The notes under the pieces were generated by a model. That model did not search any database, was not told the DNA's origin, and saw nothing but the letters and a program-made list of their open reading frames with translations. From contig NZ_OOHN01000008.1 of the NCBI RefSeq assembly GCF_900323545.1, forward strand, positions 1,417,144-1,481,143: DNA of 64,000 bases. The letters are read 5' to 3'. Both the position numbers and the translations under genes were made by a program. This DNA comes from Actinomyces sp. Marseille-P3109 (GTDB lineage: Bacteria; Actinomycetota; Actinomycetes; Actinomycetales; Actinomycetaceae). Below are positions 1-9,431 of this stretch, one piece after another. The stretch's first letter is position 1, and each line of letters opens with the position of its first letter.

Positions 1-457
1 GCGGCCCCTGAGCCAGCGCATCGACAACGCCTCCCTGGTCATCGCCGACTCGGGTGTCCACGGCTCCACCCGGGAGGCCGTCGGCGGCCTGCGCCGGCGC
101 TACGAGAACGATCCTGACAACATCGGCCCGCGCATCAACCGCCTGGGAGCACTCACCCAGAGCGCGATCACGGCCCTGGACCAGGCCGACGCCCCGGCCC
201 TCGGGGCCGCCATGGATGAGGCGCACACGGTGCTGTCCGAGCTCCGCCTGAGCCTGCCGATCCTCGACGACCTCACCGACGCCGCGCGCAACGCCGGGGC
301 TCTGGGTGCCAAGCTCACCGGCGGGGGGCTTGGCGGCTGCGTCATCGCCCTGGTGGCTGGGGAGCCGACCACACGCCGGGTGCGCGCCGCGCTGGAGAGG
401 GCCGGTGCGTCGCAGACGTGGAGCTACCGGATGCGCGTCAGCGAGGTGGACGAGTGA
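1..457 (+). CDS. mvk: Mevalonate kinase, 3' part (5' end outside the window)
   Basis: ATP-dependent phosphorylation of mevalonate to 5-phosphomevalonate in the cytoplasm, first kinase of the lower mevalonate pathway. The reading frame is open from base 2 and gives about 151 C-terminal residues of a GHMP kinase. The glycine-rich C-terminal motif KLTGGGLGGCVIAL and the preceding helical region (NRLGALTQSAI, then AMDEAHTVLSEL) fit mevalonate kinase. The catalytic N-terminal part lies upstream of the window. Its TGA overlaps the GTG start of the decarboxylase gene (GTGA), so the two are probably translationally coupled. Identity is supported by the motif and by the three pathway genes that follow. 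Confidence 0.9.
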   Translation, partial: RPLSQRIDNASLVIADSGVHGSTREAVGGLRRRYENDPDNIGPRINRLGALTQSAITALDQADAPALGAAMDEAHTVLSELRLSLPILDDLTDAARNAGALGAKLTGGGLGGCVIALVAGEPTTRRVRAALERAGASQTWSYRMRVSEVDE

Positions 458-1476
458 CTGTCGCTTCCCCTGCCAGCGCCGGCTTTTCCCCGGCCGCCAC
501 CTCGACTGCGACCGCCAGCGCCAACACCAACATCGCGCTCATCAAGTACTGGGGCAAGGTGGATGAGGCGTTGGCGATCCCCGCCACCTCGAGCCTGTCC
601 CTCACCCTCGGCGGTACCCGGACGACGACGACGGTCTCCTTCGACGGCGGTGCCGGCGCCGCGGACTCGGTGACGATCAACGGGGCCTCCCCCAGCGCTG
701 CGGAGCTGGGGCGAGTGAGCCGGTTCCTCGACCTGGTGCGCACCCGTTCAGGCGTCACCACTGCGGCAACCGTCACCTCCCGGGCCTCGGTCCCGCTGGC
801 GGCCGGCCTGGCGAGCTCGGCGGCGGGCTTCGCGGCGCTTGCGGCAGCCGCCTCCCGAGCCGCCGGCATGGATCTCGACGACCGGGAGCTCTCCCGACTG
901 GCGCGACGCGGCTCGGGGTCGGCGACCCGCTCCGTCTTCGGCGGGCTGGTCCGGTGGAACGCGGGCCACGACGACGCCTCCTCCTACGCCGAGCCGGTGG
1001 CCTGCGAGATGGACCTGGCGATGGTCGTCGTCGTGCTTTCCGAGCAGTACAAGCCCATCAGCTCGACCCGGGCCATGCGAGCCACGATGACCACCTCCCC
1101 GCTTTTCCCCGCCTGGGTCGAGGCCAGCGGGAAGGACCTTCAGATGGCGCTGGAGGCGGTCAGGGCGGGAGACCTGGAGCAGCTCGGGGAGGTCGTCGAG
1201 GGTAACGCCCTGGGCATGCACGCCACGATGATCGCGGCCCGCCCGGGCATCGTCTACTGGCTGCCGCAGACCGTGGCGGCGCTGCAGGCGATCCGCGCCA
1301 TGCGCGAGGAGGGCCTGCCCGTGTGGGCAACGATCGACGCCGGCCCCAACGTCAAGGTCCTCACCGAGGGCGCCCGCGCCGAGGAGGTCGCCGCCGCGCT
1401 GCGGGACCGTCTGACCGGCACCACCGTCTCGGTGAGGCATCCCGGCGGCGGGGTGCGTATCGAGGAAGGCCCATGA
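454..1476 (+). CDS. mvaD: Diphosphomevalonate decarboxylase
   Basis: Converts mevalonate 5-diphosphate to isopentenyl diphosphate with ATP use and loss of CO2. The 340-residue protein carries the family N-terminal signature NTNIALIKYWGK (about residues 24-35) and the GHMP phosphate-binding stretch PLAAGLASSAAGFAALA near residue 110; the usual bacterial length is 310-340. I chose the GTG at 454, which overlaps the kinase stop codon. The longer open frame from 418 would lie inside the kinase gene and does not match the family. The stop overlaps the next start as ATGA. Second gene of the mevalonate operon. Confidence 0.95.
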   Translation: MTVASPASAGFSPAATSTATASANTNIALIKYWGKVDEALAIPATSSLSLTLGGTRTTTTVSFDGGAGAADSVTINGASPSAAELGRVSRFLDLVRTRSGVTTAATVTSRASVPLAAGLASSAAGFAALAAAASRAAGMDLDDRELSRLARRGSGSATRSVFGGLVRWNAGHDDASSYAEPVACEMDLAMVVVVLSEQYKPISSTRAMRATMTTSPLFPAWVEASGKDLQMALEAVRAGDLEQLGEVVEGNALGMHATMIAARPGIVYWLPQTVAALQAIRAMREEGLPVWATIDAGPNVKVLTEGARAEEVAAALRDRLTGTTVSVRHPGGGVRIEEGP

Positions 1477-2657
1477 CCTTTCAACTGACCTCTCACGCCG
1501 GCGGCGTCGTCTCCAGGGCACCGGGCAAGCTCTACATCGCCGGAGAGTACGCCGTCGTCGAGCCCGGTCACCGAGCGGTCCTGGTCGCCGTCGACCGATT
1601 CATCACCGTGCGCATCATGCCCCACTCCCGCGCCGGCGGACACGCGGGCACGATCAGCTCGCAGCTCTACGCCACCGGCTCCAGGCCCTGGCGCCGCCGA
1701 CCGCAGGACGGCCTGGCCGAGGCGGTCGGAGGGGAGGACGACTACATCATCTCGGCGATCCGCCTCGTCGAGGCGCTGGTGGCCGAGGTCGGTGGCCGGC
1801 TGCGGTCCTTCGACCTGGATATCTCCAGCGAGCTGGACGAGGCGGACGGGCGCAAGCTGGGACTGGGCTCATCATCAGCGGTGACGGTGGCGACGGTGCG
1901 CGCCGTCGCCGACTTCTATGGCCTGGCCGCCGGCGACCTGACCGTCTACAAGCTGGCGATGCTGGCCAGTGACACGGTCCAGCCGATCGGCTCGGGAGGC
2001 GACATTGCCGCCAGCGCCATGACCGGATGGGTGGCCTACACCTCCCCCGACCGCTCATGGCTGCGCCGGGCCCGGCAGCGAGCCGGGGTCGGCGGCTCCG
2101 TGAGCGATCTCGTGGAGTCGGACTGGCCAGGTCTGAGCGTCCGCCGCCTGCTGCCTCCCTCCTTGCGGCTTCAGGCGGGTTGGACCGGAGCGCCTGCCTC
2201 CACCCCGGCCCTGGTCGCCGACGTCCAGGCGGGATCCCACGGGGCCAACGACTACGCCGTCTTCCTGCGTGACAGCCAGGACTGCCTGGCTCGCCTCATC
2301 GCCGCGATCGAGGATGACGACGCTGCCCAGATCATGCGTCAGATCGCGCGCAACAGGGCTCTTCTGGCCGGGCTCAGCCGAATCAGCGGCCGGACCATCG
2401 AGACCGCTGAGCTGGCGAGACTGGTCGAGATCGCCCTCGAGCACGGGGCCGCGGCCAAGAGCTCGGGCGCCGGTGGCGGAGACTGCGGAATCGCCCTGTG
2501 CACGCCGGCCACGGACCTGATTGCGTTGCGAGCCGCGTGGGAGACGACCGGGATCCGACCCCTGGACCTGTCGGTCTACAGTCAGGACTCATCCGCCGTC
2601 TGCGCAGCCGACCCCGCTGAAGCACGCACTGATTCCTCGACCGTCTCCCCCCGTTAA
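1473..2657 (+). CDS. mvaK2: Phosphomevalonate kinase (GHMP family)
   Basis: Phosphorylates 5-phosphomevalonate to the diphosphate. The 394-residue product shows RAPGKLYIAGEY at the N terminus, the ATP-binding loop KLGLGSSSAVTVATV near residue 130, and a C-terminal KSSGAGGGDCGIAL motif, all typical of bacterial phosphomevalonate kinases. The ATG at 1473 overlaps the mvaD stop; the open frame upstream of it is inside mvaD and was not used. With mvk, mvaD and fni it completes the lower mevalonate pathway from mevalonate to IPP/DMAPP. Confidence 0.93.
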   Translation: MTFQLTSHAGGVVSRAPGKLYIAGEYAVVEPGHRAVLVAVDRFITVRIMPHSRAGGHAGTISSQLYATGSRPWRRRPQDGLAEAVGGEDDYIISAIRLVEALVAEVGGRLRSFDLDISSELDEADGRKLGLGSSSAVTVATVRAVADFYGLAAGDLTVYKLAMLASDTVQPIGSGGDIAASAMTGWVAYTSPDRSWLRRARQRAGVGGSVSDLVESDWPGLSVRRLLPPSLRLQAGWTGAPASTPALVADVQAGSHGANDYAVFLRDSQDCLARLIAAIEDDDAAQIMRQIARNRALLAGLSRISGRTIETAELARLVEIALEHGAAAKSSGAGGGDCGIALCTPATDLIALRAAWETTGIRPLDLSVYSQDSSAVCAADPAEARTDSSTVSPR

Positions 2658-2666
2658 GGTCGCCCC

Positions 2667-3755
2667 ATGAGCCACGAGCCCACCACCTCGCAACGGGCCT
2701 CCCGCAAGGACGAGCACCTGGAGCTGGCGATGCGTCTGCACGGTCAGAACCGCGCCGGCGCCTTCGACGACGTCTCCTTCATCCATCACAGCCTGCCGGG
2801 TGTCAGCGCCGAGCAGGTCGATATCGGCACCACCGTCCTGGGCTCCCGCTGGGAGGTCCCGTTCTACATCAACGCCATGACCGGCGGAACACAGGCAACG
2901 GCGGCCATCAACGCCAGCCTGGCCGAGGCGGCCGCTGAGGCCGGAGTCGCGATCGCCTGCGGTTCCCAGCACGTGGCCCTGCGCGACCCCGAGCGGTCAG
3001 ATGGCTTCCACGTCATCCGACGCCGGGCCCCGGACGCCTTCGTCCTGGCCAATGTCGGGCCGACCGTCAGCCCGCAGGAGGCGGTGCAGGCCGTGGAGAT
3101 GCTGGAGGCCGATGCCCTGCAGATCCACCTCAACGCGGCCCAGGAGCTGGTCATGCCCGAGGGCGACCGTGACTTCACCGGCTGGAGCGAGGCGATCGCC
3201 GCCATCGCTGCGACCGTGCCCGTCCCGGTGGTGGTCAAGGAGGTGGGCTTCGGGCTCTCACGCCGGACGATCGAGGCCCTGGCGCACACCGGCGTCGCGG
3301 CCGTCGACGTGGCCGGAGCGGGAGGCACGGACTTCATCGCCATTGAGAACGAGCGTCGACCGCGACGCGACCTGTCCTACCTCATCGGCTGGGGCCAGCC
3401 GACGGCGCTGTGCCTGCTGGAGTCTCTGGCGGTCGATGAGCCGATCGGTCTACCGGTGCTGGCCTCCGGGGGCGTGCGCAGCCCGCTCGACGTCGTCCGG
3501 GCACTGGCCCTGGGTGCCTGCGCCGTCGGGGCCTCCGGGCACGTGCTGCGCACCCTGGTCAAGGAGGGCCCCGAGGCCCTGCGCCGCGAGCTGCGCACCT
3601 GGAGCGACCACGTGCGCACGCTCATGACCCTGCTGGGAGCGGCCGATGTGGCGCAGCTGCGCCGCACCGATGTGCTCGTGACCGGACGCACCGCCGAGCA
3701 GGCGCGTCTGCTCGGCGTCGACCTGACGCGGCTGGCGCACCGCAGCGAGGCGTAG
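2667..3755 (+). CDS. fni: Isopentenyl-diphosphate delta-isomerase, type 2 (FMN)
   Basis: Interconverts IPP and DMAPP using FMN and NADPH. The 362-residue protein begins with the family pattern RKDEHLELAM and contains INAMTGGT, ANVGPT, QIHLNAAQE, VVVKEVGFG and DVAGAGGTDF, the usual flavin and substrate motifs of a TIM-barrel type 2 isomerase. It starts 9 bp after mvaK2. It is the last gene of the operon in this window: the HMG-CoA reductase and synthase genes that follow the isomerase in the known Streptomyces cluster are not here. Confidence 0.95.
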   Translation: MSHEPTTSQRASRKDEHLELAMRLHGQNRAGAFDDVSFIHHSLPGVSAEQVDIGTTVLGSRWEVPFYINAMTGGTQATAAINASLAEAAAEAGVAIACGSQHVALRDPERSDGFHVIRRRAPDAFVLANVGPTVSPQEAVQAVEMLEADALQIHLNAAQELVMPEGDRDFTGWSEAIAAIAATVPVPVVVKEVGFGLSRRTIEALAHTGVAAVDVAGAGGTDFIAIENERRPRRDLSYLIGWGQPTALCLLESLAVDEPIGLPVLASGGVRSPLDVVRALALGACAVGASGHVLRTLVKEGPEALRRELRTWSDHVRTLMTLLGAADVAQLRRTDVLVTGRTAEQARLLGVDLTRLAHRSEA

Positions 3756-3967
3756 CCGTCGACAGGCGGTCTCGTCAAGGGGGATCGCCCCCCTACCTCA
3801 TTATTCCGAACTGCTCTTATGGTGCAGATATCGGAACACCGATGACGTCGCCACCACCGACGTCCCGAGTGCTGCCGAGGCCGGCCTCCGCAGGAGGCCA
3901 CTGACCTCAGGCAGCGGACCAGGACTCATATACTCAACGAGACTCGCGCGGTACATCACACAGGCGT

Positions 3968-3998
3968 GCGGCGGAGGTCCGTCCCCAACCTCCGCCGC
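3968..3998 (-). terminator. GC-rich hairpin after the TctA-type gene
   Basis: An 11-bp perfect stem (3968-3978 with 3988-3998) with a 9-nt loop lies 19 nt beyond the stop of the minus-strand permease gene, in the convergent gap between fni and that gene. There is no clear U tract. It may serve both strands. Confidence 0.5.
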
Positions 3999-4016
3999 CT
4001 CCCTCTGGAGGGCCGC

Positions 4017-5393
4017 TCAGGCCAACGCCGCCAGCGCCTTGACGATGCCGGGGGCGGCGTAGAGCGACATGAACTGGACGCCGTAGGCGACGCCCAGACG
4101 GTTGAGTGATCCGCACACGACTCCTACGAGCAGGACCCCGAAGACGTTGGCCAGGCCCGCCTTCTGGTCGGCGTCGATATAGGCCAGCAGGATGACGAAG
4201 GCGACGAACAGCGCCAGCACCGCCTCGTGGGGGATCCGGCGCATGACGAAGTAGGTGATCTGCGAGGACCAGCGCACCGCGATGACGTAGGTGATCGCAA
4301 CCGCGATAAGGGCCCCGAAGGACACGGTGACGATGAACCCGGGAAGGTCCAGCAGGTGGTGCAGGTTGTGCTGCTTGGTGTAGACCGAGCCCGCGTTGAA
4401 CAGCGGGCCGGCGGGACCGACGGAGACCCCGGAGATCGGGACCCCGAGCGCCACCAGCGGGATGATGACGCCGGCCAGGTAGGTCGAGTGGGTCAGCGCG
4501 CTCATGACGGTCACCGCACGCTGCGCGCGGGGCACCCGGTCCTCCTTCTGGCGGGCCACGGAGGCCTCACCCAGCAGGAAGGTCAGGCCCACCGGGCTGA
4601 GAATGAACAGCGGGGTGGAGGCGGCGGCCATGGCGGAACTCCACCATCCCTCGGACCTGGTGATGAGGCGGCCCGGCCACAGCGCCTGGCGGCCGAAACC
4701 GGAGCGCAGCAGCTCGGCCTTGGTGCGGGTGCCGTGCGGCAGCTCCTCCCGGCGCTTGGCGTTGAGCAGCTCGAGGAGGGTCAGGAGCATGGGTCCCACA
4801 GTGATCCCGAGGAAGAAGGAGGTGTTGACGCTGGCCTTGTCCGGAATGATGCCCGCGCCCCGGTAGAGGGCCGGAAGCGCCTGAAACAGGAGCGCCATGG
4901 GAAGAATTGACACCAGTGAGAGGATGCGGTTCTTTCCGAGCAGGGCCAGGACCACGGCTCCGGCCGCAAGGACGATGTCGGAATGGGTCTTGATCCAGTC
5001 GGCCATGGGAAGCAGCAGACCGGCCAGGAGGAAGCTCAGGGGAATGGAGATGAGGGTTCCGATGGCCGAGCCCACCGCCATCTTCCGGATCGTGTCGGAG
5101 GCCAGGCCCTTGTTGCGCAGCACCATGGCATGATCCATGAGCGGAGCGGACATCACCCCACCGGGAAGACCCACCAGCGCCGTCGGGATGCCGTTCATGA
5201 GGTTGAGCGTGACCACGGCGGAGATGAAGAAGGCGAGGACCACGTGCGGCGGGGCTCCGGCCAGGATGATCGCCAGGGTGACGGGCGCGAGCACCCCGGT
5301 CTCATCGGTGCCGGGAATGAACCCGATGAACGTGTACAGCACCACGGCGGCCAGGATGGCGGCCACCATCATGAGAAGAAGGCTCACGGTCAC
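4017..5393 (-). CDS. TctA-family tripartite carboxylate transporter permease (probable)
   Basis: A 458-residue polytopic membrane protein with about 11-12 hydrophobic segments. The N-terminal half contains IGFIPGTDETGVLAPVTLAI and GIPTALVGLPGGVMSAPL, which resemble the paired glycine/proline re-entrant motifs of the TctA (DUF112) family. Members import tri- or dicarboxylates together with a small TctB membrane protein and a periplasmic TctC binding protein. A two-TM protein overlaps its start by 4 bp and may take the TctB place. No TctC-like gene is visible, so the substrate is unknown and the family call rests on motif resemblance. Confidence 0.7.
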   Translation of the reverse strand: MTVSLLLMMVAAILAAVVLYTFIGFIPGTDETGVLAPVTLAIILAGAPPHVVLAFFISAVVTLNLMNGIPTALVGLPGGVMSAPLMDHAMVLRNKGLASDTIRKMAVGSAIGTLISIPLSFLLAGLLLPMADWIKTHSDIVLAAGAVVLALLGKNRILSLVSILPMALLFQALPALYRGAGIIPDKASVNTSFFLGITVGPMLLTLLELLNAKRREELPHGTRTKAELLRSGFGRQALWPGRLITRSEGWWSSAMAAASTPLFILSPVGLTFLLGEASVARQKEDRVPRAQRAVTVMSALTHSTYLAGVIIPLVALGVPISGVSVGPAGPLFNAGSVYTKQHNLHHLLDLPGFIVTVSFGALIAVAITYVIAVRWSSQITYFVMRRIPHEAVLALFVAFVILLAYIDADQKAGLANVFGVLLVGVVCGSLNRLGVAYGVQFMSLYAAPGIVKALAALA

Positions 5394-5680
5394 TGGTCCG
5401 CCCCTTCACTCGTACCGACGCTCAGCTCGTCGACAATGGTGACCTCGCGCTTGGGACTCACCAGGACGCAGCAGGCGATAAAACCGATCGTTGAGGCCCC
5501 CAGTCCCCAGAACAGCGGCTTCCCACCGAAAGAGGAGGACAAAAGTACCGCTGCGACGACACACATCACCGATATCAGAAGACAGATGAGCAAATCTCTG
5601 GGCGAGACGAGATCGTTCCAGACCTCGATATTATTCTGACGCTCCGTGCTCTCGGAGTCGACTTCGACCGTATTGCGCAC
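5390..5680 (-). CDS. Small two-TM membrane protein, partner of the TctA-like permease
   Basis: A 96-residue protein with a charged N terminus (residues 1-28) followed by two hydrophobic segments at about residues 29-48 and 54-73. It overlaps the start of the TctA-like gene by 4 bp (ATGA), so the two are almost certainly co-transcribed and coupled. Size and position suggest a TctB-like or other accessory subunit, although TctB proteins are usually longer with about four TM segments. I recognise no diagnostic motif, so the function is inferred from position only. Confidence 0.65.
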   Translation of the reverse strand: MRNTVEVDSESTERQNNIEVWNDLVSPRDLLICLLISVMCVVAAVLLSSSFGGKPLFWGLGASTIGFIACCVLVSPKREVTIVDELSVGTSEGADQ

Positions 5681-5783
5681 GATTGGTGATCGTAGGCGAG
5701 TTGCCTGAGGCGCTCCATATGTTGTTCACCATGACTTTGCAGGGCACCCTGTAACAAAAGAATATCGTCTTGCCTCACCGGTA

Positions 5784-6779
5784 TTACAGGAGCACGGTGG
5801 CGAACATGCCCACCTGTCGAAAGCCGAGGGACTGGTAGAGCGCCAAGGCCGCGGCGTTGTAGTCGTTGACGTAGAGGCTCACGACGCCATCGGTCCCGAC
5901 ATGGTCCCGGTGCACGGCATCCACCACACCGGCCAGTGCCGCCGCCCCCACTCCTCGCCCACGCAGGTCCGGGCGCGTCCACACGCCGGTCAGCTGAGCG
6001 ACGCCGCCGGAGGGGGATCGCCACAGGGCTCCAACGTCGGCCTTGAAGGCCACCGCCCGGGGCGATCCGGGCCGGATCGGGTGGCCTGCGCCGTCATCGA
6101 GAACGACGTAGCTGCGTCCCTGCTCAATGAGCCAGCTGACGTGGCGCCTGTACCCGGGACCGTCGACGGTGGGGTCGTAGTCGAGCTCGCCGACGAACAT
6201 GTCCACCGAGGCCGGCAGGACCAGCTCCTCCTCGTCCGGTCGGGCCGGACGAACCGACTGCCCCACCCATGCCTGGGACGGACGACGACCCAGGTGCGCG
6301 CTCACCAGCCCGCCCCCGATGTGGGGGGCGGTGAGGACCGGCTGCCTCCAACGCTCATGGCGGGAGCGCTGCCCCTGCTCGCTCAGAGCGCCCCAGACGG
6401 CGGCGACGTCCTGAGCCGGTCCTGAGACCGAGCCGCGACGGGACAGCCGGGGCCCGGCGTGCTCGGCCAGCGCCCAGATCTCGCCGGAGTCCGCGGCGCG
6501 CAGTCCGTGCTCGGGGCGCCCGGCCAGGCCGAAGGGCATGAGCGAGCCGACCGACCACGCCGCCGCGACGGGGTGGGCCAGGCCGCCCAGGGCGACGACG
6601 TCACCGCGGCCCCAACGCGACCAGCGCTGCATCTGCTGGACCAGGCCCACGGCGCTGACCGGCTCGAGGTCGCACAGTGACATGACACCTGACACCTGGT
6701 CGGAGGGAACCGGTGTCAGACGGTCGGCGCCGCGCTGTGCGCGTCCGTGATCGCGGTGTCGCAGGAAGCTCATACCCAC
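5784..6779 (-). CDS. GNAT-family N-acetyltransferase (DUF4081-type)
   Basis: A 331-residue protein whose C-terminal third is a GNAT fold with the acetyl-CoA pyrophosphate-binding motif RGRGVG (TRPDLRGRGVGAAALAGV) and a late VNDYNAAALALYQSLGF segment. The N-terminal half resembles the DUF4081 region of actinobacterial acetyltransferases. The same gene type follows ispG in Mycobacterium, so the order dxr-rseP-ispG-GNAT is conserved. Substrate unknown. Start uncertain: I kept the upstream ATG because the family N terminus seems to begin before the internal Met at 6683. Confidence 0.8.
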   Translation of the reverse strand: MGMSFLRHRDHGRAQRGADRLTPVPSDQVSGVMSLCDLEPVSAVGLVQQMQRWSRWGRGDVVALGGLAHPVAAAWSVGSLMPFGLAGRPEHGLRAADSGEIWALAEHAGPRLSRRGSVSGPAQDVAAVWGALSEQGQRSRHERWRQPVLTAPHIGGGLVSAHLGRRPSQAWVGQSVRPARPDEEELVLPASVDMFVGELDYDPTVDGPGYRRHVSWLIEQGRSYVVLDDGAGHPIRPGSPRAVAFKADVGALWRSPSGGVAQLTGVWTRPDLRGRGVGAAALAGVVDAVHRDHVGTDGVVSLYVNDYNAAALALYQSLGFRQVGMFATVLL

Positions 6780-6820
6780 CGGGCTCGAGCGGGGTCTCGG
6801 CGCCCCGCCCTCACCAGTCC

Positions 6821-8002
<1,182 letters not shown>

Positions 8003-8096
8003 CCGACCAGTATGTCACCCACCCTGCCCGGCCCTGTACCGCAGGCGTGTGGCATCGCTCCCGCCGGCACCGGAGCGCCCCCGGTCATCGCTGGGT

Positions 8097-9431
8097 TCAC
8101 AGCGGAGCCGCGATGTCGACCCATACCAGGACGAGCGCCATGAGGATGAGCAGGCCGAAGACGACCTGGCCGACAGGCAGCATCTTGGCCGTGTCCACCG
8201 GTCCCGGGTCGGGTTTTCCCTGCACCTTGGCAATCATGCGTCGGACGCCCTCCCAGCAGGCTCCGACCACGTGCCCGCCGTCCAGGGGCAGCAGCGGCAG
8301 CAGGTTGAAGGCGAACAGCGCCAGGTTGAGGCTGCCCAGCAGCACGAGCATGCTGCTGACGCGCATCGACAGGGGAACCTCCCCGCCGCCGACGGCGCCA
8401 CCGCTGGTGGCCTGCCCGGCCATGCGCCCCATGCCCACCAGGCCGACGACGCCGCTGTCGGCGCTGCGCTGCTCCATGCCCAGTCCGGCCTGGACGGCGT
8501 GGTAGAGCCCGACCGGGAGGGTGACGATGGCCTTGACCGTGCCGCCGACGGCCTGTCCGATGAAGCCCGGTATCTTGGCCGGACTCTGCGGAACGGTTCC
8601 CAGGGAGGGGGCGATCCCCACGTAGGGGCGGGCCTCGGTTCGCACCGTGCCGGAGTCGTCTTTGACCGGGGCGCCCTGGGAGTCGCGGACGGTGCGCTGC
8701 ACCTCGACCGGGGTGACGCTCACGGAGCGCGTCGCACCGCCGCTCTCGACGACGACCTGGGTGGGGCTGGTCCCTCCGGCCGCGATCCGGGCCTGGAGCT
8801 CCTCCCAGGTGGAGACCTGCACCCCGCCCCAGGAGACGATCCGGTCGCCGGCCTTGATACCAGCGGCGCTGGCGGGGCCGGCCGGGTCGGAGTCCTGGCA
8901 GGGGGCGTTCTCGTCAACGTTGGACGAGACGCAGGGCTCCACCTTCGACAGCGTGGTCGTGCGCCCCGGGATGCCGACGGCGCCGATGGCGATTGCCAGA
9001 AGAAGGATTCCCAGGACCAGGTTGGTGAGGATCCCCCCGGCCATGACGATGAGCTTCTTGGGGACGCTCAGGTGGTAGAAGGCGCGGTGCTCCTCGCCCG
9101 GCCGGATCTCCTCGAGGGCCTCGGCACGTGCCTCGCCCACCATGCCCAGGCTGCCGTCCTTGCGGCGCCGGTCCGGCTTTCCGGGTTTGGCCGGCGGCAG
9201 CATGCCGACGAGCTTGACGTAGCCGCCCAGCCAGATGGCCTTGACGCCGTACTCGGTCTCGCCGCGCCTGAACGACCAGAGCCTCGGGCCGAAGCCGATG
9301 AAGTACTCGGGTACCTTCACGCCGAACTTCTTGGCCGGGATCATGTGCCCGAGCTCGTGGAGGGCCACCGAGACACCGATCCCGATGATGAGGATGACAA
9401 TGCCCAGAATGTAGGCCAGGGTGGTGCTCAC
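8097..9431 (-). CDS. rseP: Site-2 intramembrane metalloprotease (RseP/Rip1 family)
   Basis: Membrane-embedded zinc protease that cleaves anti-sigma factors and other membrane proteins after a first cut. The 444-residue protein has HELGH in its first TM segment, a PDZ domain around residues 160-250 (AAGIKAGDRIVSWGG), and the C-terminal LDGGHV motif that supplies the third zinc ligand. I chose the GTG at 9431, which overlaps the dxr stop (GTGA). A much longer open frame upstream runs through dxr and is spurious. Position between dxr and ispG matches mycobacterial Rip1. Confidence 0.95.
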   Translation of the reverse strand: MSTTLAYILGIVILIIGIGVSVALHELGHMIPAKKFGVKVPEYFIGFGPRLWSFRRGETEYGVKAIWLGGYVKLVGMLPPAKPGKPDRRRKDGSLGMVGEARAEALEEIRPGEEHRAFYHLSVPKKLIVMAGGILTNLVLGILLLAIAIGAVGIPGRTTTLSKVEPCVSSNVDENAPCQDSDPAGPASAAGIKAGDRIVSWGGVQVSTWEELQARIAAGGTSPTQVVVESGGATRSVSVTPVEVQRTVRDSQGAPVKDDSGTVRTEARPYVGIAPSLGTVPQSPAKIPGFIGQAVGGTVKAIVTLPVGLYHAVQAGLGMEQRSADSGVVGLVGMGRMAGQATSGGAVGGGEVPLSMRVSSMLVLLGSLNLALFAFNLLPLLPLDGGHVVGACWEGVRRMIAKVQGKPDPGPVDTAKMLPVGQVVFGLLILMALVLVWVDIAAPL

